The position numbers and the translations under genes were made by a program. Shown one piece after another: positions 8,268-17,007 of a stretch of 64,000 bases of DNA; position 1 is the first letter of the stretch, and each line of letters starts with the position of its first letter. Source of the DNA: Candidatus Thorarchaeota archaeon (GTDB lineage: Archaea; Asgardarchaeota; Thorarchaeia; Thorarchaeales; Thorarchaeaceae); the NCBI GenBank assembly GCA_029855935.1, contig JAGSHN010000012.1, forward strand, positions 62,001 through 126,000, written 5' to 3'. The notes beneath the pieces were generated by a model. The model had not been told where the DNA came from and did not search any database. It worked only from the letters and a program-made list of their open reading frames with translations.

Positions 8268-10055
8268 ATGAAGCGCCACATACTGTTGGCCGCACTGATC
8301 GGCCTTCTGATAGGGACTGCAGTTGTCGGGATCGTGCCGGCGCACGCTACGACGCCCTCTGCGTCGCATCACGCTCTGCAGGCCTTTGAGCCATTCGAAG
8401 AGGTTCAGCCAGGAGTCTACCTCTACTGGCAATGGTGGAATGAGAGCTATACGGAGAGCTCCCCCAGTTACCCGAATGGGAGTGATGACTGGAGCGACGG
8501 CTGGGATGACGACTGGAGTGAGCCCAACTGGACCCCGGCTGACGGGGGCGAGTTCTTCTACTATGTGATGGATACGGACGGCAACGGCTACTGGATTGCC
8601 CAGAATATGCAGTTCAAGTCGAACTTCTCGTGGACTTGGAACAATCTGCTGGTCAGCATAGTTGTCGATCCGGACGGGTCCTACGTGTCTTGGCTTTCAG
8701 GCCAAGGTATCGAGGAGGACATCTGGGAAGTGATCTACAGCGAGGAACCGGAGGCACTCACAGGCGACGAGATTGTCGTCTTCTCTGGCTTCTACTACGC
8801 CGACACCTACAGCAGCTATCTCTTCAACATTTCATATGAGTGGTATGACGAGGAGATGCATCCTGTAGACCCGAACACCGTGATTCCTAATCTCGCCGAA
8901 GGCTACGAGTGGGCCGCCGCTATGAACGAGTCGATCAGTGATTCGTTCGAGTGGTCCTACAAGGGATTCGGCTATGACATCCACGAGATGGCTGTTGTCG
9001 CCAACCAGACACGGTGGATGGAGCACTACTTCATGGGTATGAGTGCGTTCAACGACACCAATGGTAATGGAGTTCTTGACCTGGTGTACAACACTATTGG
9101 TATCGACTTCAATGGGGACGGCCAGGTCGACTGGACGTATCAAGAGCTGAACGACACAGCCTCAGAGACCGCCTATGCCTTCTACTCAGAGGAGGCCGAG
9201 CTCGGCGCAGTTCGGACACCGTTCGTAAACTCGGATGGTCAGATTGAGTGGGGCGCAGAGGTGACGGACATCGATGGTGCCTTCTATTCGGACGACTACT
9301 GGGCCTCGATGATGCCAGCGATGCCAGGTGGGTACGAGATGGGCTGGGGTGAGGATGACCCCTCAGAGCCTGTGTCAATACCCGCGACTGTCGACTCGAT
9401 GTCCATGACGTACAGGTTTGAGATGACAGACACGGCTGCGGTTCTCAAGATAGACCAGTACGTCGGCGATTTCCACCAGCCTGGCACGAGCGACCCCGTA
9501 CCGGAGCTTGAGGGACTCAGTCTCTCTCTCGCATACTGGAGCACGTTCTCCACATACAACCTCACGGTCGAGAGTGACGACGAGATCGTCTTTGGCGATG
9601 ACTACGAGGCGGAAGAGGAATTGGTCATAGAGCCTGTCCCTGTTTCCAGTGGTGACGTTTCGTTCCAAGTACAGGACGACCTACTTGCCTCGGTCAACTT
9701 TGGAGGCACCTACGTCTGGGGCCGCGATGGTCAGACATATGATGTGGGGACTGCCCTCTATCCTCTCTTCGAGTTTGAGATGCCCTTTGAGCAGGGTGGT
9801 GGAGAGGGTGCTTTCCTGACTGAGGCTGGTCCACTCTCTGGCGGGGTCTACTACTACAGCTCATCCTACAAGAACTGGGACGGATACTCGATCACTCACG
9901 ACCCCATGTTTGAGGTCTATCCCGATGTGCCCCCAGGGCAAGTGAGTAGCTACGTCAGTGGCCTCGTCACCGCTTCCACGGTCCTCTCAATCGGTGGCGT
10001 AATCGCTGTAGTGGCAGTTGTAGCACGCATATACGTGCTGCGCAAGAGGAAGTGA
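8268..10055 (+). CDS. Secreted, C-terminally anchored acidic surface protein
   Basis: 595 aa. Residues 1-28 form a signal peptide (MKRHILLAALIGLL core, AHA-type cleavage site). A long acidic, Trp/Tyr-rich extracellular part follows, then one C-terminal transmembrane helix and a basic stop (VLRKRK). Short Asp/Asn-rich loops such as DTDGNGYW and DFNGDGQVDW resemble calcium-binding loops. ATG 8268 is chosen because GGAGG lies at 8251-8255 and the signal peptide starts there; an upstream ATG at 8184 would bury it. No catalytic motif is recognised. It may be a cell-surface or S-layer-associated protein. Confidence 0.82.
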   Translation: MKRHILLAALIGLLIGTAVVGIVPAHATTPSASHHALQAFEPFEEVQPGVYLYWQWWNESYTESSPSYPNGSDDWSDGWDDDWSEPNWTPADGGEFFYYVMDTDGNGYWIAQNMQFKSNFSWTWNNLLVSIVVDPDGSYVSWLSGQGIEEDIWEVIYSEEPEALTGDEIVVFSGFYYADTYSSYLFNISYEWYDEEMHPVDPNTVIPNLAEGYEWAAAMNESISDSFEWSYKGFGYDIHEMAVVANQTRWMEHYFMGMSAFNDTNGNGVLDLVYNTIGIDFNGDGQVDWTYQELNDTASETAYAFYSEEAELGAVRTPFVNSDGQIEWGAEVTDIDGAFYSDDYWASMMPAMPGGYEMGWGEDDPSEPVSIPATVDSMSMTYRFEMTDTAAVLKIDQYVGDFHQPGTSDPVPELEGLSLSLAYWSTFSTYNLTVESDDEIVFGDDYEAEEELVIEPVPVSSGDVSFQVQDDLLASVNFGGTYVWGRDGQTYDVGTALYPLFEFEMPFEQGGGEGAFLTEAGPLSGGVYYYSSSYKNWDGYSITHDPMFEVYPDVPPGQVSSYVSGLVTASTVLSIGGVIAVVAVVARIYVLRKRK

Positions 10056-10076
10056 TTGGGCCGCGCCGCCCTCCCC

Positions 10077-10095
10077 TCTTTTTCTTTTTTTTCTT
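10077..10095 (+). terminator. T-rich archaeal terminator
   Basis: Pyrimidine tract with runs of five and eight T directly downstream of the surface-protein gene, the usual archaeal RNA polymerase termination signal. Confidence 0.65.
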
Positions 10096-10187
10096 GACTC
10101 ATCTGTGTGATTAGCATCAATCTGTGCGCGGAAGACTATTTTACCGCTCTGTGTTCCTCAGTCATCTCCGCAGATGAGGTCAGTACC

Positions 10188-11216
10188 TTGAACAAGACGA
10201 GTATTCTATCGTGGTTTCTGTTGGTGCTCATCATATCGATAGCTGGCACCTTGAGCGCCCGGTCCGGGCCAATCCAACAGAGTAGTCTCTCGGATGATGG
10301 CGGCGCTGTGATAGTCGACCATACGTGTGTCAATCTTGACATTGTTCCCGAGCGGTGGATCTCAGAGGCCAAGAGCGATCTCCGGGTCCACTATGCCCAC
10401 ACGAGTCATGGTGGTCAGATAACCATAGGCCTTGAGAGACTGATGGCCTCCAACTCCTCTCTCGGGGTCGACATAGGCGATAACTATCTGCCAGACTCCA
10501 GTGGTCTGCTGTGCATCTATGACGGGAACGATGGCGAGTCATATATCACTCCTGATCTCTACTGGCAGGCACCGGACGGCCTGCAGATGACACAGAACAC
10601 GCTTGATGCGAACCCTGAGATATCAATCTCCCTCTGGTCGTGGTGCACGCAGCTCGACTACTACTCAGAGGAGTCTGTGCAGGAGTATCTGGATGCAATG
10701 GCATATCTGGAGTCCCAGAACCCGGATGTCACCTTCATCTATATGACAGGCAATGCACAGGCCACTGATGAAGGGGGCTACAACCGGTGGCTGAGGAATC
10801 AGATGATTCGAGAGTACTGCATCCAGAACGGGAAGGTCCTCTTCGACTTTGCAGATCTCGACTCGTGGAGTAACGGCGAACAGGCCACGTACGAATACGT
10901 CGATGGCGACACGACCTATTCGGTACCTGTGGAGCATCCAGACTTCCACGGTGATGAGGCCGGACACACGACCTTCACCAGTTGTGAGCAAAAGGCGCGT
11001 GCATTCTGGTATATGATGGCGATGCTGGCTGGTTGGACGGGACCTGATGGCGAGCACTCTACAACACCCTCGACGACATCCTCCGATACTTCGGCCGGAG
11101 GTTCAACCAACACACTGTGGTCCTGGGTGACTAATTCACAGACACTCATCATAGTTCTCTCCGTGTTCGTGGTGGCCGTCGCGGTGATTGGCGTCCGACT
11201 GCGCAGGAGAGGCTGA
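10188..11216 (+). CDS. Secreted, membrane-anchored protein of SGNH-like appearance
   Basis: 342 aa from a TTG start. GAGGT at 10176-10180 precedes this TTG by seven bases and the protein then opens with a short charged n-region and a hydrophobic signal core, so TTG 10188 is preferred over GTG 10107. The ectodomain has phrases I know from an uncharacterised secreted family: HYAHTSHGGQ near the N-terminus, SLWSWCTQ, VTFIYMTGNAQ and KVLFDFADLDSW. Their order resembles SGNH-type hydrolases, but I cannot point to a certain catalytic triad. A Ser/Thr-rich linker and a C-terminal helix (about residues 315-337) anchor it outside the cell. A TATA-like ACTATTTTACC lies at about 10136-10146. Confidence 0.75.
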   Translation: MNKTSILSWFLLVLIISIAGTLSARSGPIQQSSLSDDGGAVIVDHTCVNLDIVPERWISEAKSDLRVHYAHTSHGGQITIGLERLMASNSSLGVDIGDNYLPDSSGLLCIYDGNDGESYITPDLYWQAPDGLQMTQNTLDANPEISISLWSWCTQLDYYSEESVQEYLDAMAYLESQNPDVTFIYMTGNAQATDEGGYNRWLRNQMIREYCIQNGKVLFDFADLDSWSNGEQATYEYVDGDTTYSVPVEHPDFHGDEAGHTTFTSCEQKARAFWYMMAMLAGWTGPDGEHSTTPSTTSSDTSAGGSTNTLWSWVTNSQTLIIVLSVFVVAVAVIGVRLRRRG

Positions 11217-11261
11217 TGATCCGGACGCCCACGTGGGAGCATTCGCTCACCCTGCTCCGGT

Positions 11262-11876
11262 CTAGTTCCTTCCCCTCAGTCTTGGAATGAACATCGGCAC
11301 GCGTCTTCGATACTCGGCATACTCCTCACCGAACTCTCTGAGCAGTTCGGTTTCCTCCTTGTGTGCCACTAGGTAGTTGACCAGACACACTAGCGGGGTG
11401 GCGGCTAGGGAGTACAGGGCCGACAGGATCAGTGTCATGCCGATGTGAGACAGCACACCCCCCAAGTACTGTGGATGCCTCACGAACGAGTACACTCCAG
11501 TGGTGACAATTTGCTCTGGCCGGTGTAGTTCCGCGACGCGCAGGCTGACCGCGCGAACACCCGCCACACCTAAGATGGCACCTGGTACGAGGAAGGCGAG
11601 TCCTAGCAGCAGATGGTCCAGAGGGATGGAGATGGCCCACATACTCATGTTGCCAGCTGGCACTATGTTGAGCTTGAACCTCTCCTGGGGCGCGAGCCAG
11701 ACTCCAGCCCAGAATCCGAAGTAGAGATATCCCGACACCAGCCCGAGCTGCTCGCCTATCCTGTCGCCGCGTTCCCTGCCGTACTTCTCTCGGAGCTCTT
11801 GGTGTTCATACGACCTGAAGAGGAGAGGGAGGTCGAGGAGGAATCCCACCACACAGAGAAGGAACAGTAACGCCAC
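11262..11876 (-). CDS. Isoprenylcysteine carboxylmethyltransferase-like membrane methyltransferase
   Basis: 204 aa with about five hydrophobic helices. The C-terminal part holds the ICMT/PEMT signature: TGVYSFVRHPQYLGG, then HKEETELLREFGEEYAEYRRRVPMFIP (quoted only as the HKEE and EYAEYRR parts that bind S-adenosylmethionine and line the cavity). Archaeal members methylate unknown lipid or prenyl substrates. The start is GTG at 11876; the nearby ATG is out of frame. It is divergent from the MFS gene across a spacer with an inverted repeat. Confidence 0.85.
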   Translation of the reverse strand: MALLFLLCVVGFLLDLPLLFRSYEHQELREKYGRERGDRIGEQLGLVSGYLYFGFWAGVWLAPQERFKLNIVPAGNMSMWAISIPLDHLLLGLAFLVPGAILGVAGVRAVSLRVAELHRPEQIVTTGVYSFVRHPQYLGGVLSHIGMTLILSALYSLAATPLVCLVNYLVAHKEETELLREFGEEYAEYRRRVPMFIPRLRGRN

Positions 11877-11926
11877 ATATCACATCAATGACGTCCCATC
11901 TTATCTCCCCTACGCTGCCAAGCTGG

Positions 11927-11960
11927 GCAGACGATGAGTCGTGCCGTCGTGCTCGTCTGC
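11927..11960. repeat. Inverted repeat between divergent ICMT and MFS genes
   Basis: GCAGACGA (11927-11934) and TCGTCTGC (11953-11960) are perfect 8-bp arms separated by 18 bases, in the shared upstream region of two divergent genes. Possible operator or transcript hairpin. Confidence 0.35.
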
Positions 11961-12040
11961 TCCCTCGACTGTTGTGATATAGGAAAGAGATTTCTAGGAG
12001 CGAGTCAGATGTCCTGTACGCATCTGCGGGAGTCTTTGTC

Positions 12041-13258
12041 TTGACGGAGCGTCGGGTTGCCACTCAGATGTTATTGCTCTGCGTTCTGGGTGCTCTGGCC
12101 ATCTTCAGCTCAACGATGGCCAAGTCGCCTGTGCTACCTTACTTTGCCAAGTACCTGAACGCTGGGGACGCGGAAAGAGGTCTGATTGGTGCCGCCTCTC
12201 CTGCAACTGGTGTTCTTGTCAGTGCGCCCGTCGGGGTTCTGATGGATCGGAAGGGTCCCAAGCTGCTTCTATGGACTGCGGCCTTTCTGTTCGCATTTGT
12301 CCCCTTCCTCTACTTCTTTGTGACAATGCCAATCCAGCTCTTTGTCGTCCGTTTCATTCACGGATTCGCTACAGCCATTCTCGGGCCAGTGGCACTGGCC
12401 ATTGTGGCTGGCTGGTTTGGAGAGGACCGTGGCGAGAAGATGGCGCTATACTCCTCGTCCACAAGAGTCGGTCGTACGATGGCACCACTCGTGGGCGGTT
12501 TCCTGCTTGCAGTGCCCATCTTCGAACAGCTCGGTGTTGATGTCTATCGAGGGGTGTATCTCCTCTGCGGCCTTGTTGGTCTCTCAGTCCTTGCAATGGC
12601 GATACTTCTCCCCGTCGAGGTCGATAGGATCTCTAGAATGCCCTCTCCGGAGAACACCGTACCCATCTCTGCTGTACTGAGAAGGGACGTACTGGTGATA
12701 TGCGCTGCGCAGGCTGCGACCTTCTTCTTCTATGGCGCGTACGAGTTCTTCTTCCCCCTCTTTTGGGAGGAGCAGATTGGGGCTCCTGAATGGATTGCTG
12801 GCCCTGCGTTCACTCTTCTGACAATCACCCTGTTGGTGGCAGGCCCCGTATTCGGCCGCATATCAGACCGGCGTGGCCGAGTGCCATTCATAGTATCGGG
12901 TCTGTTGTCGCTGAGTGTCTTGGTTGCATTTGCCACGTTTGTCCCTGATATGTTGGTACAGTTCGCATTGATTGTCCCGATTGGCCTGTCCATTGTGGCC
13001 ACAGATGCAACAACCTCGCCCCTCGTCACTGAGCGTGTAGACCCATCCCAGAAGGGCACGGCGCTTGGTCTACTCAGTACAATAATGGACGTGGGACACT
13101 CAACAGGACCGCTGGTCGTGGGTCTTCTGCTTGTGCTCGGTGGTCACAGCTATGTATTCGCCTTCACTACCGCTGCACTCTTTCTGTCACCTATCCCCCT
13201 TCTTGTGCTCCTGATATTTAGGCGCAGAATGAGTGAAGTGAGTGAGCATGCGGCATGA
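12041..13258 (+). CDS. MFS transporter
   Basis: 405 aa with twelve predicted helices in two halves. The loop GVLMDRKGPKLLLW between helices 2 and 3 is the major facilitator motif A, repeated in the second half as GRISDRRGRVPFIV. This places it in the drug:H+ antiporter-like branch of the superfamily. The substrate is unknown. Start TTG 12041 is preceded by GGGAG at proper spacing; an ATG nine codons later is the alternative. It is likely expressed alone. A 7-bp hairpin overlaps its stop codon. Confidence 0.9.
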   Translation: MTERRVATQMLLLCVLGALAIFSSTMAKSPVLPYFAKYLNAGDAERGLIGAASPATGVLVSAPVGVLMDRKGPKLLLWTAAFLFAFVPFLYFFVTMPIQLFVVRFIHGFATAILGPVALAIVAGWFGEDRGEKMALYSSSTRVGRTMAPLVGGFLLAVPIFEQLGVDVYRGVYLLCGLVGLSVLAMAILLPVEVDRISRMPSPENTVPISAVLRRDVLVICAAQAATFFFYGAYEFFFPLFWEEQIGAPEWIAGPAFTLLTITLLVAGPVFGRISDRRGRVPFIVSGLLSLSVLVAFATFVPDMLVQFALIVPIGLSIVATDATTSPLVTERVDPSQKGTALGLLSTIMDVGHSTGPLVVGLLLVLGGHSYVFAFTTAALFLSPIPLLVLLIFRRRMSEVSEHAA

Positions 13259-13274
13259 CCCTGAAACGGGTCAT
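13255..13274 (+). terminator. Hairpin over the MFS stop codon
   Basis: ATGACCC pairs with GGGTCAT around a six-base loop; the left arm contains the MFS stop codon. It lies between convergent genes and lacks a clear T-run, so it is more likely an mRNA 3' end structure than an intrinsic terminator. Confidence 0.3.
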
Positions 13275-13317
13275 ACCGCTAGCATTGCTGTCTGGCCGAC
13301 AGATGGCAGAGTACCGC

Positions 13318-13896
13318 CTATATCTTGCCCACCAGACTGACAGACGGTGCTAGGTCCTTCTCACCAGGCTTCCATCTGGCCGGGCATACCCTGCCCTCGT
13401 GCTCGGAGACATACTTGGCTGCGAGAAACTTCCTGTGAATCTCCTCGATGTTGCGACCAATGTCGTTGCTATGAATCTCCGCCGACACGAGCTTGCCATC
13501 AGGGTCAATGATGAATGTACCCCGCAGAGAGAGGCCTACGTCCTCCAGATACGTACCGAACATCCTGCTGAGCCTTCCTGCAGGGTCGGCCAGCATCGGG
13601 TACTTGACCTTGGATATGGCCTGGGAGTGATCGTGCCACGCCTTGTGGACGTAGTGTGTGTCAGTGCTGACGCTCATTATCTCTGCGCCCTCCTTGCGGA
13701 AGTTCTCATAGAACTCGGCTGCATCCTCAAGCTCCGTCGGGCAGACGAAGGTGAAGTCCGCCGGATAGAACAGGAGGACTACCCACTTTCCCTTGTAGTC
13801 CGAGAGCCTGATCTTTCCAAAGTCGTCCTTCTCGGGGAGGTATGCGTCGACCTCGAAGTCTGGAACCTCTTCTCCAACCTGTATCACGTTGTCCAA
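13318..13896 (-). CDS. Peroxiredoxin, 2-Cys (AhpC/Prx1 type)
   Basis: 192 aa. The peroxidatic cysteine is Cys52 in DFTFVCPTELED; the resolving cysteine is Cys171 in GRVCPARWKPG, so this is a typical 2-Cys enzyme that reduces hydrogen and alkyl peroxides. It starts with TTG at 13896, with GGTGA-like bases just before it. A clear TATA box (TTTAATATT, about 13927-13940 on the minus strand) lies about 35 bases before the start. No dedicated reductase is adjacent. Confidence 0.95.
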   Translation of the reverse strand: MDNVIQVGEEVPDFEVDAYLPEKDDFGKIRLSDYKGKWVVLLFYPADFTFVCPTELEDAAEFYENFRKEGAEIMSVSTDTHYVHKAWHDHSQAISKVKYPMLADPAGRLSRMFGTYLEDVGLSLRGTFIIDPDGKLVSAEIHSNDIGRNIEEIHRKFLAAKYVSEHEGRVCPARWKPGEKDLAPSVSLVGKI

Positions 13897-13925
13897 TTAC
13901 ATCACCGGACTTAACGATAGTGAAG

Positions 13926-13942
13926 TAATATTAAACGATTTC
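13926..13942 (-). promoter_or_regulatory. TATA box of peroxiredoxin gene
   Basis: AT-rich element reading TTTAATATTACTT on the minus strand, centred about 35 bases before the TTG start; a purine-rich BRE-like stretch lies just upstream. Confidence 0.55.
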
Positions 13943-13956
13943 GGTCCGGCATCATC

Positions 13957-14457
13957 TCAGGTGTTGGGTTCGGTATGGGAGATTGTTATGGCTGGCGCAG
14001 ACCGTCCTGACCTCATCCCACGTACCTCTCCTATCCTTGCCGCTATGCCCCCTGCGATTGCACTAAGAAGCCAGATCTGGCTCGGGTCTGTCACTGGTTT
14101 CGCGGCCCATATCTGTGGCCACAGTGGATGTCCACCGACAATCCAACCCAACAGGGAGTCGGAGACAATGGCCAGCAGGAGCATTATGAGGCCTGCAAGC
14201 ACTCCTTTGACAACGGGACAGATGTGGAGGCGCAGGCTGCAGCCCTGGTTCATCAGATTGGAGTAGGTCACGGGAACTACCACAACCGGCACAATGACCA
14301 ACCGGGTCCACCAGAAGAGCGAGAACTCAACGGACAGTCCCAGCATGACACCAACTAAGGTCGTGATCAGATAGAGCGGTAACCAGACCTTGACAATCCA
14401 CATCCATGTCTCGATGTCAGACCTCACAGACATTGTCTTATCGCCGTCCGAAGACAT
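13957..14457 (-). CDS. Four-helix membrane protein, unknown
   Basis: 166 aa with four hydrophobic stretches (about residues 21-42, 48-66, 82-107 and 126-140). The loops are short and the C-terminal tail is hydrophilic. I do not recognise the family and see no catalytic motif. The gene ends just upstream of the peroxiredoxin promoter and reads the same way, but the TATA box between them suggests separate transcripts. A start at the second Met (residue 9) is also possible. Confidence 0.6.
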   Translation of the reverse strand: MSSDGDKTMSVRSDIETWMWIVKVWLPLYLITTLVGVMLGLSVEFSLFWWTRLVIVPVVVVPVTYSNLMNQGCSLRLHICPVVKGVLAGLIMLLLAIVSDSLLGWIVGGHPLWPQIWAAKPVTDPSQIWLLSAIAGGIAARIGEVRGMRSGRSAPAITISHTEPNT

Positions 14458-14583
14458 GTGGTGATACTAATTACTGATGTGATGTGGTGCTCTGCCTGAT
14501 GCGCGCCGGGGGACCGAACACACCCTATGAGACGATATTGGGAACCTTGATAGGAACGGGTCTCACAATATGACTTGGTGAAT

Positions 14584-14733
14584 ATGGCTCGGCACATTGT
14601 GGTCGCGGATGACATCTACCTGCGACTGAAGGCGCTGAAGAAGCCAGGGGAGAGCTTTAGCAACGTGATCAGACGCCTGATAGAGGAGGCAGACGCAACG
14701 ATGCCTGCAAGAGTGCCCGCGTCAACCTCTTGA
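14584..14733 (+). CDS. Orphan VapB-like antitoxin (UPF0330/DUF217 type)
   Basis: 49 aa. The sequence opens ARHIVVADDIYLRLKALK and continues with GESFSNVIRRLIEEA, the short pattern of archaeal VapB antitoxins: a strand for ribbon-helix-helix-like dimerisation, then a helix. Such proteins normally precede a VapC PIN-domain toxin. Here the next gene (AsnRS) is convergent and ends 5 bases away, so no toxin partner is present. It may be a free-standing DNA-binding regulator or the remnant of a toxin-antitoxin pair. Confidence 0.72.
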   Translation: MARHIVVADDIYLRLKALKKPGESFSNVIRRLIEEADATMPARVPASTS

Positions 14734-14737
14734 CAGC

Positions 14738-16027
14738 TTATGGAGTTACTCGGTTCAGTACCCTTGGGAACGCGCATGCGTCTCTGATGTGATCCAGCTT
14801 GAGGAGCCACCAGACAAGCCGTTCTGTGCCAAGTCCGAACCCTGAGTGTGGCACCGAGCCGTATCGTCTTAGGTCGAGATACCACTGATAGTCTGCAGGG
14901 TCGAATCCCTCTGCCTTCACACGCTCTATGATGTTGTCAAGGTCCTCCTCTCGTGCGCCACCGGTGGTCATCTCGCCGTAGCCCTCCGGGGCCATCAGGT
15001 CGGCCGATAGGACATATCCGGGATTGTCCGGGTCGCGCTTCACATAGAACGGCTTGATCTCCTCCGGGTATCGGTAGATGAAGAAGGGCCTGTCAAAGTG
15101 GTTTGACAGTGCGCGCTCGGCTGGGGCACCAAAGTCTGTCCCGGGCCTCATGTCGATGCCCTTCTCCTGCACAATCTTGACCGCCTCATCATAGGTGATC
15201 CTCTTGAACGGCGGTCTGATTGAGAGCAGGTAGTCAGGGTCGCGTCCGAGTGAGCTGATTGCGTCAGGCATCTTCTCAGCCACTGTCTTGCATATGTACG
15301 AGAAGAGATGCTCCTGAACCTGCATTATCTCCTCAAGGCCCTTGAAGGGGCACTCCGCCTCGATGTGCCAGTACTCTGTCAGGTGGCGGACAGTCCTAGA
15401 CTTCTCGGCGCGGAAGGATGGAGTTATGGAGTAGACATCGCCAAGCGCGAAGATGAGTGCCTCTAGATAGAGCTGTGCGCTCTGGCTCAGGTATGCCATT
15501 CTGTCAAAGTACTTGAGGCTGAACAGCGTTGCACCACCCTCGCATGCGCTGCCCACAAGGATTGGTGGGAAAGTCTCCGTGTAGCCGTTCTCGTAGAACC
15601 ATTCGCGTGCCGCGCGCACGACCTCCGCCTTGACCTGCATGATCTGGGTCAGTTTGCGGCTCCGGATCCAGAGGTGTCTGTTGTCCAGAAGGACCTCGAC
15701 CGACTGATCCTTGGTGATTGGGAACATGTGTGAGGGACCAATCAGCTCAAAACCGGTTATCTCGAGCTCAATTCCTCCGGGCGCTCTCTTGTCCTCCTTT
15801 GCCAGCCCAGTTATCTTCACAGACGACTCTATACCAAGATTCTCTGGTATCTGGACCTGAGGGTTCAGATTGGGATGATGCACGCACTGGAGTACTCCGG
15901 TTTCATCACGCAACACAATGAAGGTTGCCTTGCCGTGTATCCTCTTCCTGTAGACCCATCCTCTGATGGTGTAGGTCTCACCGGGTACTTTCACGTCACG
16001 AATCTTGACGATGCCATCCGTGCTCAA
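14738..16027 (-). CDS. asnS: Asparaginyl-tRNA synthetase
   Basis: 429-aa class IIb synthetase that charges tRNA(Asn). The N-terminal OB-fold anticodon-binding domain (about 15-105) is followed by the class II core. Motif 2 is in the segment TPSFRAEKSRTVRHLTEYWHIEAE (core FRAEKSRTxRH, with WHIEAE), and motif 3 is GFGLGTERLVWW. The ending HIRDACAFPRV matches AsnRS (usually HIRDTIPFPR) better than AspRS. A TTG start at 16027 follows GGGATGAG; TATA CTATTATAAGG lies at about 16060-16070. Its presence implies direct asparaginylation rather than sole use of the amidotransferase route. Confidence 0.92.
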   Translation of the reverse strand: MSTDGIVKIRDVKVPGETYTIRGWVYRKRIHGKATFIVLRDETGVLQCVHHPNLNPQVQIPENLGIESSVKITGLAKEDKRAPGGIELEITGFELIGPSHMFPITKDQSVEVLLDNRHLWIRSRKLTQIMQVKAEVVRAAREWFYENGYTETFPPILVGSACEGGATLFSLKYFDRMAYLSQSAQLYLEALIFALGDVYSITPSFRAEKSRTVRHLTEYWHIEAECPFKGLEEIMQVQEHLFSYICKTVAEKMPDAISSLGRDPDYLLSIRPPFKRITYDEAVKIVQEKGIDMRPGTDFGAPAERALSNHFDRPFFIYRYPEEIKPFYVKRDPDNPGYVLSADLMAPEGYGEMTTGGAREEDLDNIIERVKAEGFDPADYQWYLDLRRYGSVPHSGFGLGTERLVWWLLKLDHIRDACAFPRVLNRVTP

Positions 16028-16106
16028 TGCTCATCCCACGTAGGGGGCCTCATTGTGGACCTTATAATAGTATGGCCGTTGCTGACGGATTTCTTTCTGT
16101 GGCTCC

Positions 16107-16829
16107 CTACAGCCCGAACGAGTATACGTACAGCACCATCACAATGACGGCGATTATGAGCGAGGCAATTACCTGCCACTGTCTTGGCTCGGTCATCGGT
16201 TCCTCGACACGTGTGTATCTGAACCTGTCAAAGAAGAGATAGGCTATGGGCAGCGTGATGATGGTCGCCAGTATCTGGTCCGCGATCCAGTGCTGCCTGA
16301 CGAAGAGGGTCGATACCATCACTGCAATGGCAATGGGCCAAGACACGTAGCCATACTCTCTCTTTGCCCTCCAGAGGGCGTATGCTGAGAGCAGGGACAT
16401 TGAACCGTGGAGACTGGGGAAGCAGTTCACCTGTACATCTGTCTGATAGAGCAGCCTCACCTGTTCGGAGAAGAAGTCTGTCCCAGTGACTATCCGCTCG
16501 GGACCGAGCACAGGAAATATCAGATAGATCGCGTAGGCGACGAGGCTGACCACCACATATGAGATGAGCATGGCATTTCTGAACTCGCGCTGGACAAACG
16601 AGAGATACACGTAGCTGAAGAAGATGAACGAGTAGAACACGTACCAGTAGATTATGATCACCGGTGGAATGAGTGGTATCATCAGGTCCAGCGGTGTCGC
16701 CAGTGTCACCGGTGCATGTATGTGCAATGACAACTCTGCCACAGGCGTGTACAACAAGGACACACCAAGAATCACAAGGATGGTGATGATGCCATACAGT
16801 ACCCAGATGTATTCTCTCACGTCCGACAT
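16107..16829 (-). CDS. PAP2-superfamily membrane phosphatase/transferase
   Basis: 240 aa with about six helices. The motif FPSLHGS (C2) and the later STLFVRQHWIADQ (C3) carry the two catalytic histidines and the Arg of the PAP2 acid phosphatase superfamily. The NCFPSLH form is like the inositolphosphorylceramide synthase/PAP2_3 branch, so a lipid phosphate is the probable substrate. ATG 16829 is preferred to ATG 16844 because the TATA-like GTATTTTTGG (about 16853-16863) would start the transcript near 16832, giving a leaderless message. Confidence 0.85.
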   Translation of the reverse strand: MSDVREYIWVLYGIITILVILGVSLLYTPVAELSLHIHAPVTLATPLDLMIPLIPPVIIIYWYVFYSFIFFSYVYLSFVQREFRNAMLISYVVVSLVAYAIYLIFPVLGPERIVTGTDFFSEQVRLLYQTDVQVNCFPSLHGSMSLLSAYALWRAKREYGYVSWPIAIAVMVSTLFVRQHWIADQILATIITLPIAYLFFDRFRYTRVEEPMTEPRQWQVIASLIIAVIVMVLYVYSFGL

Positions 16830-17007
16830 TGCGGTACTGGGCATCTCGTCCTACCAAAAATACGTTCCTCTTCAATCTGGCACGTCGCGTACCCCACTGT
16901 GAGTCGGTCGATAACAAGAGGCCGAGTCTTGTAGAGAAGAAATGGTGGACGAGGGGCTATGCACCAAGAGGCGCAAAGACCCTCATCCTGTTGCTGTTGC
17001 CGGAATC

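Noticed and set aside
14880-14915. GGTCGAATCCC, resembling a tRNA T-arm
   Set aside because: It is inside asnS, and no acceptor or anticodon stem pairs with it.
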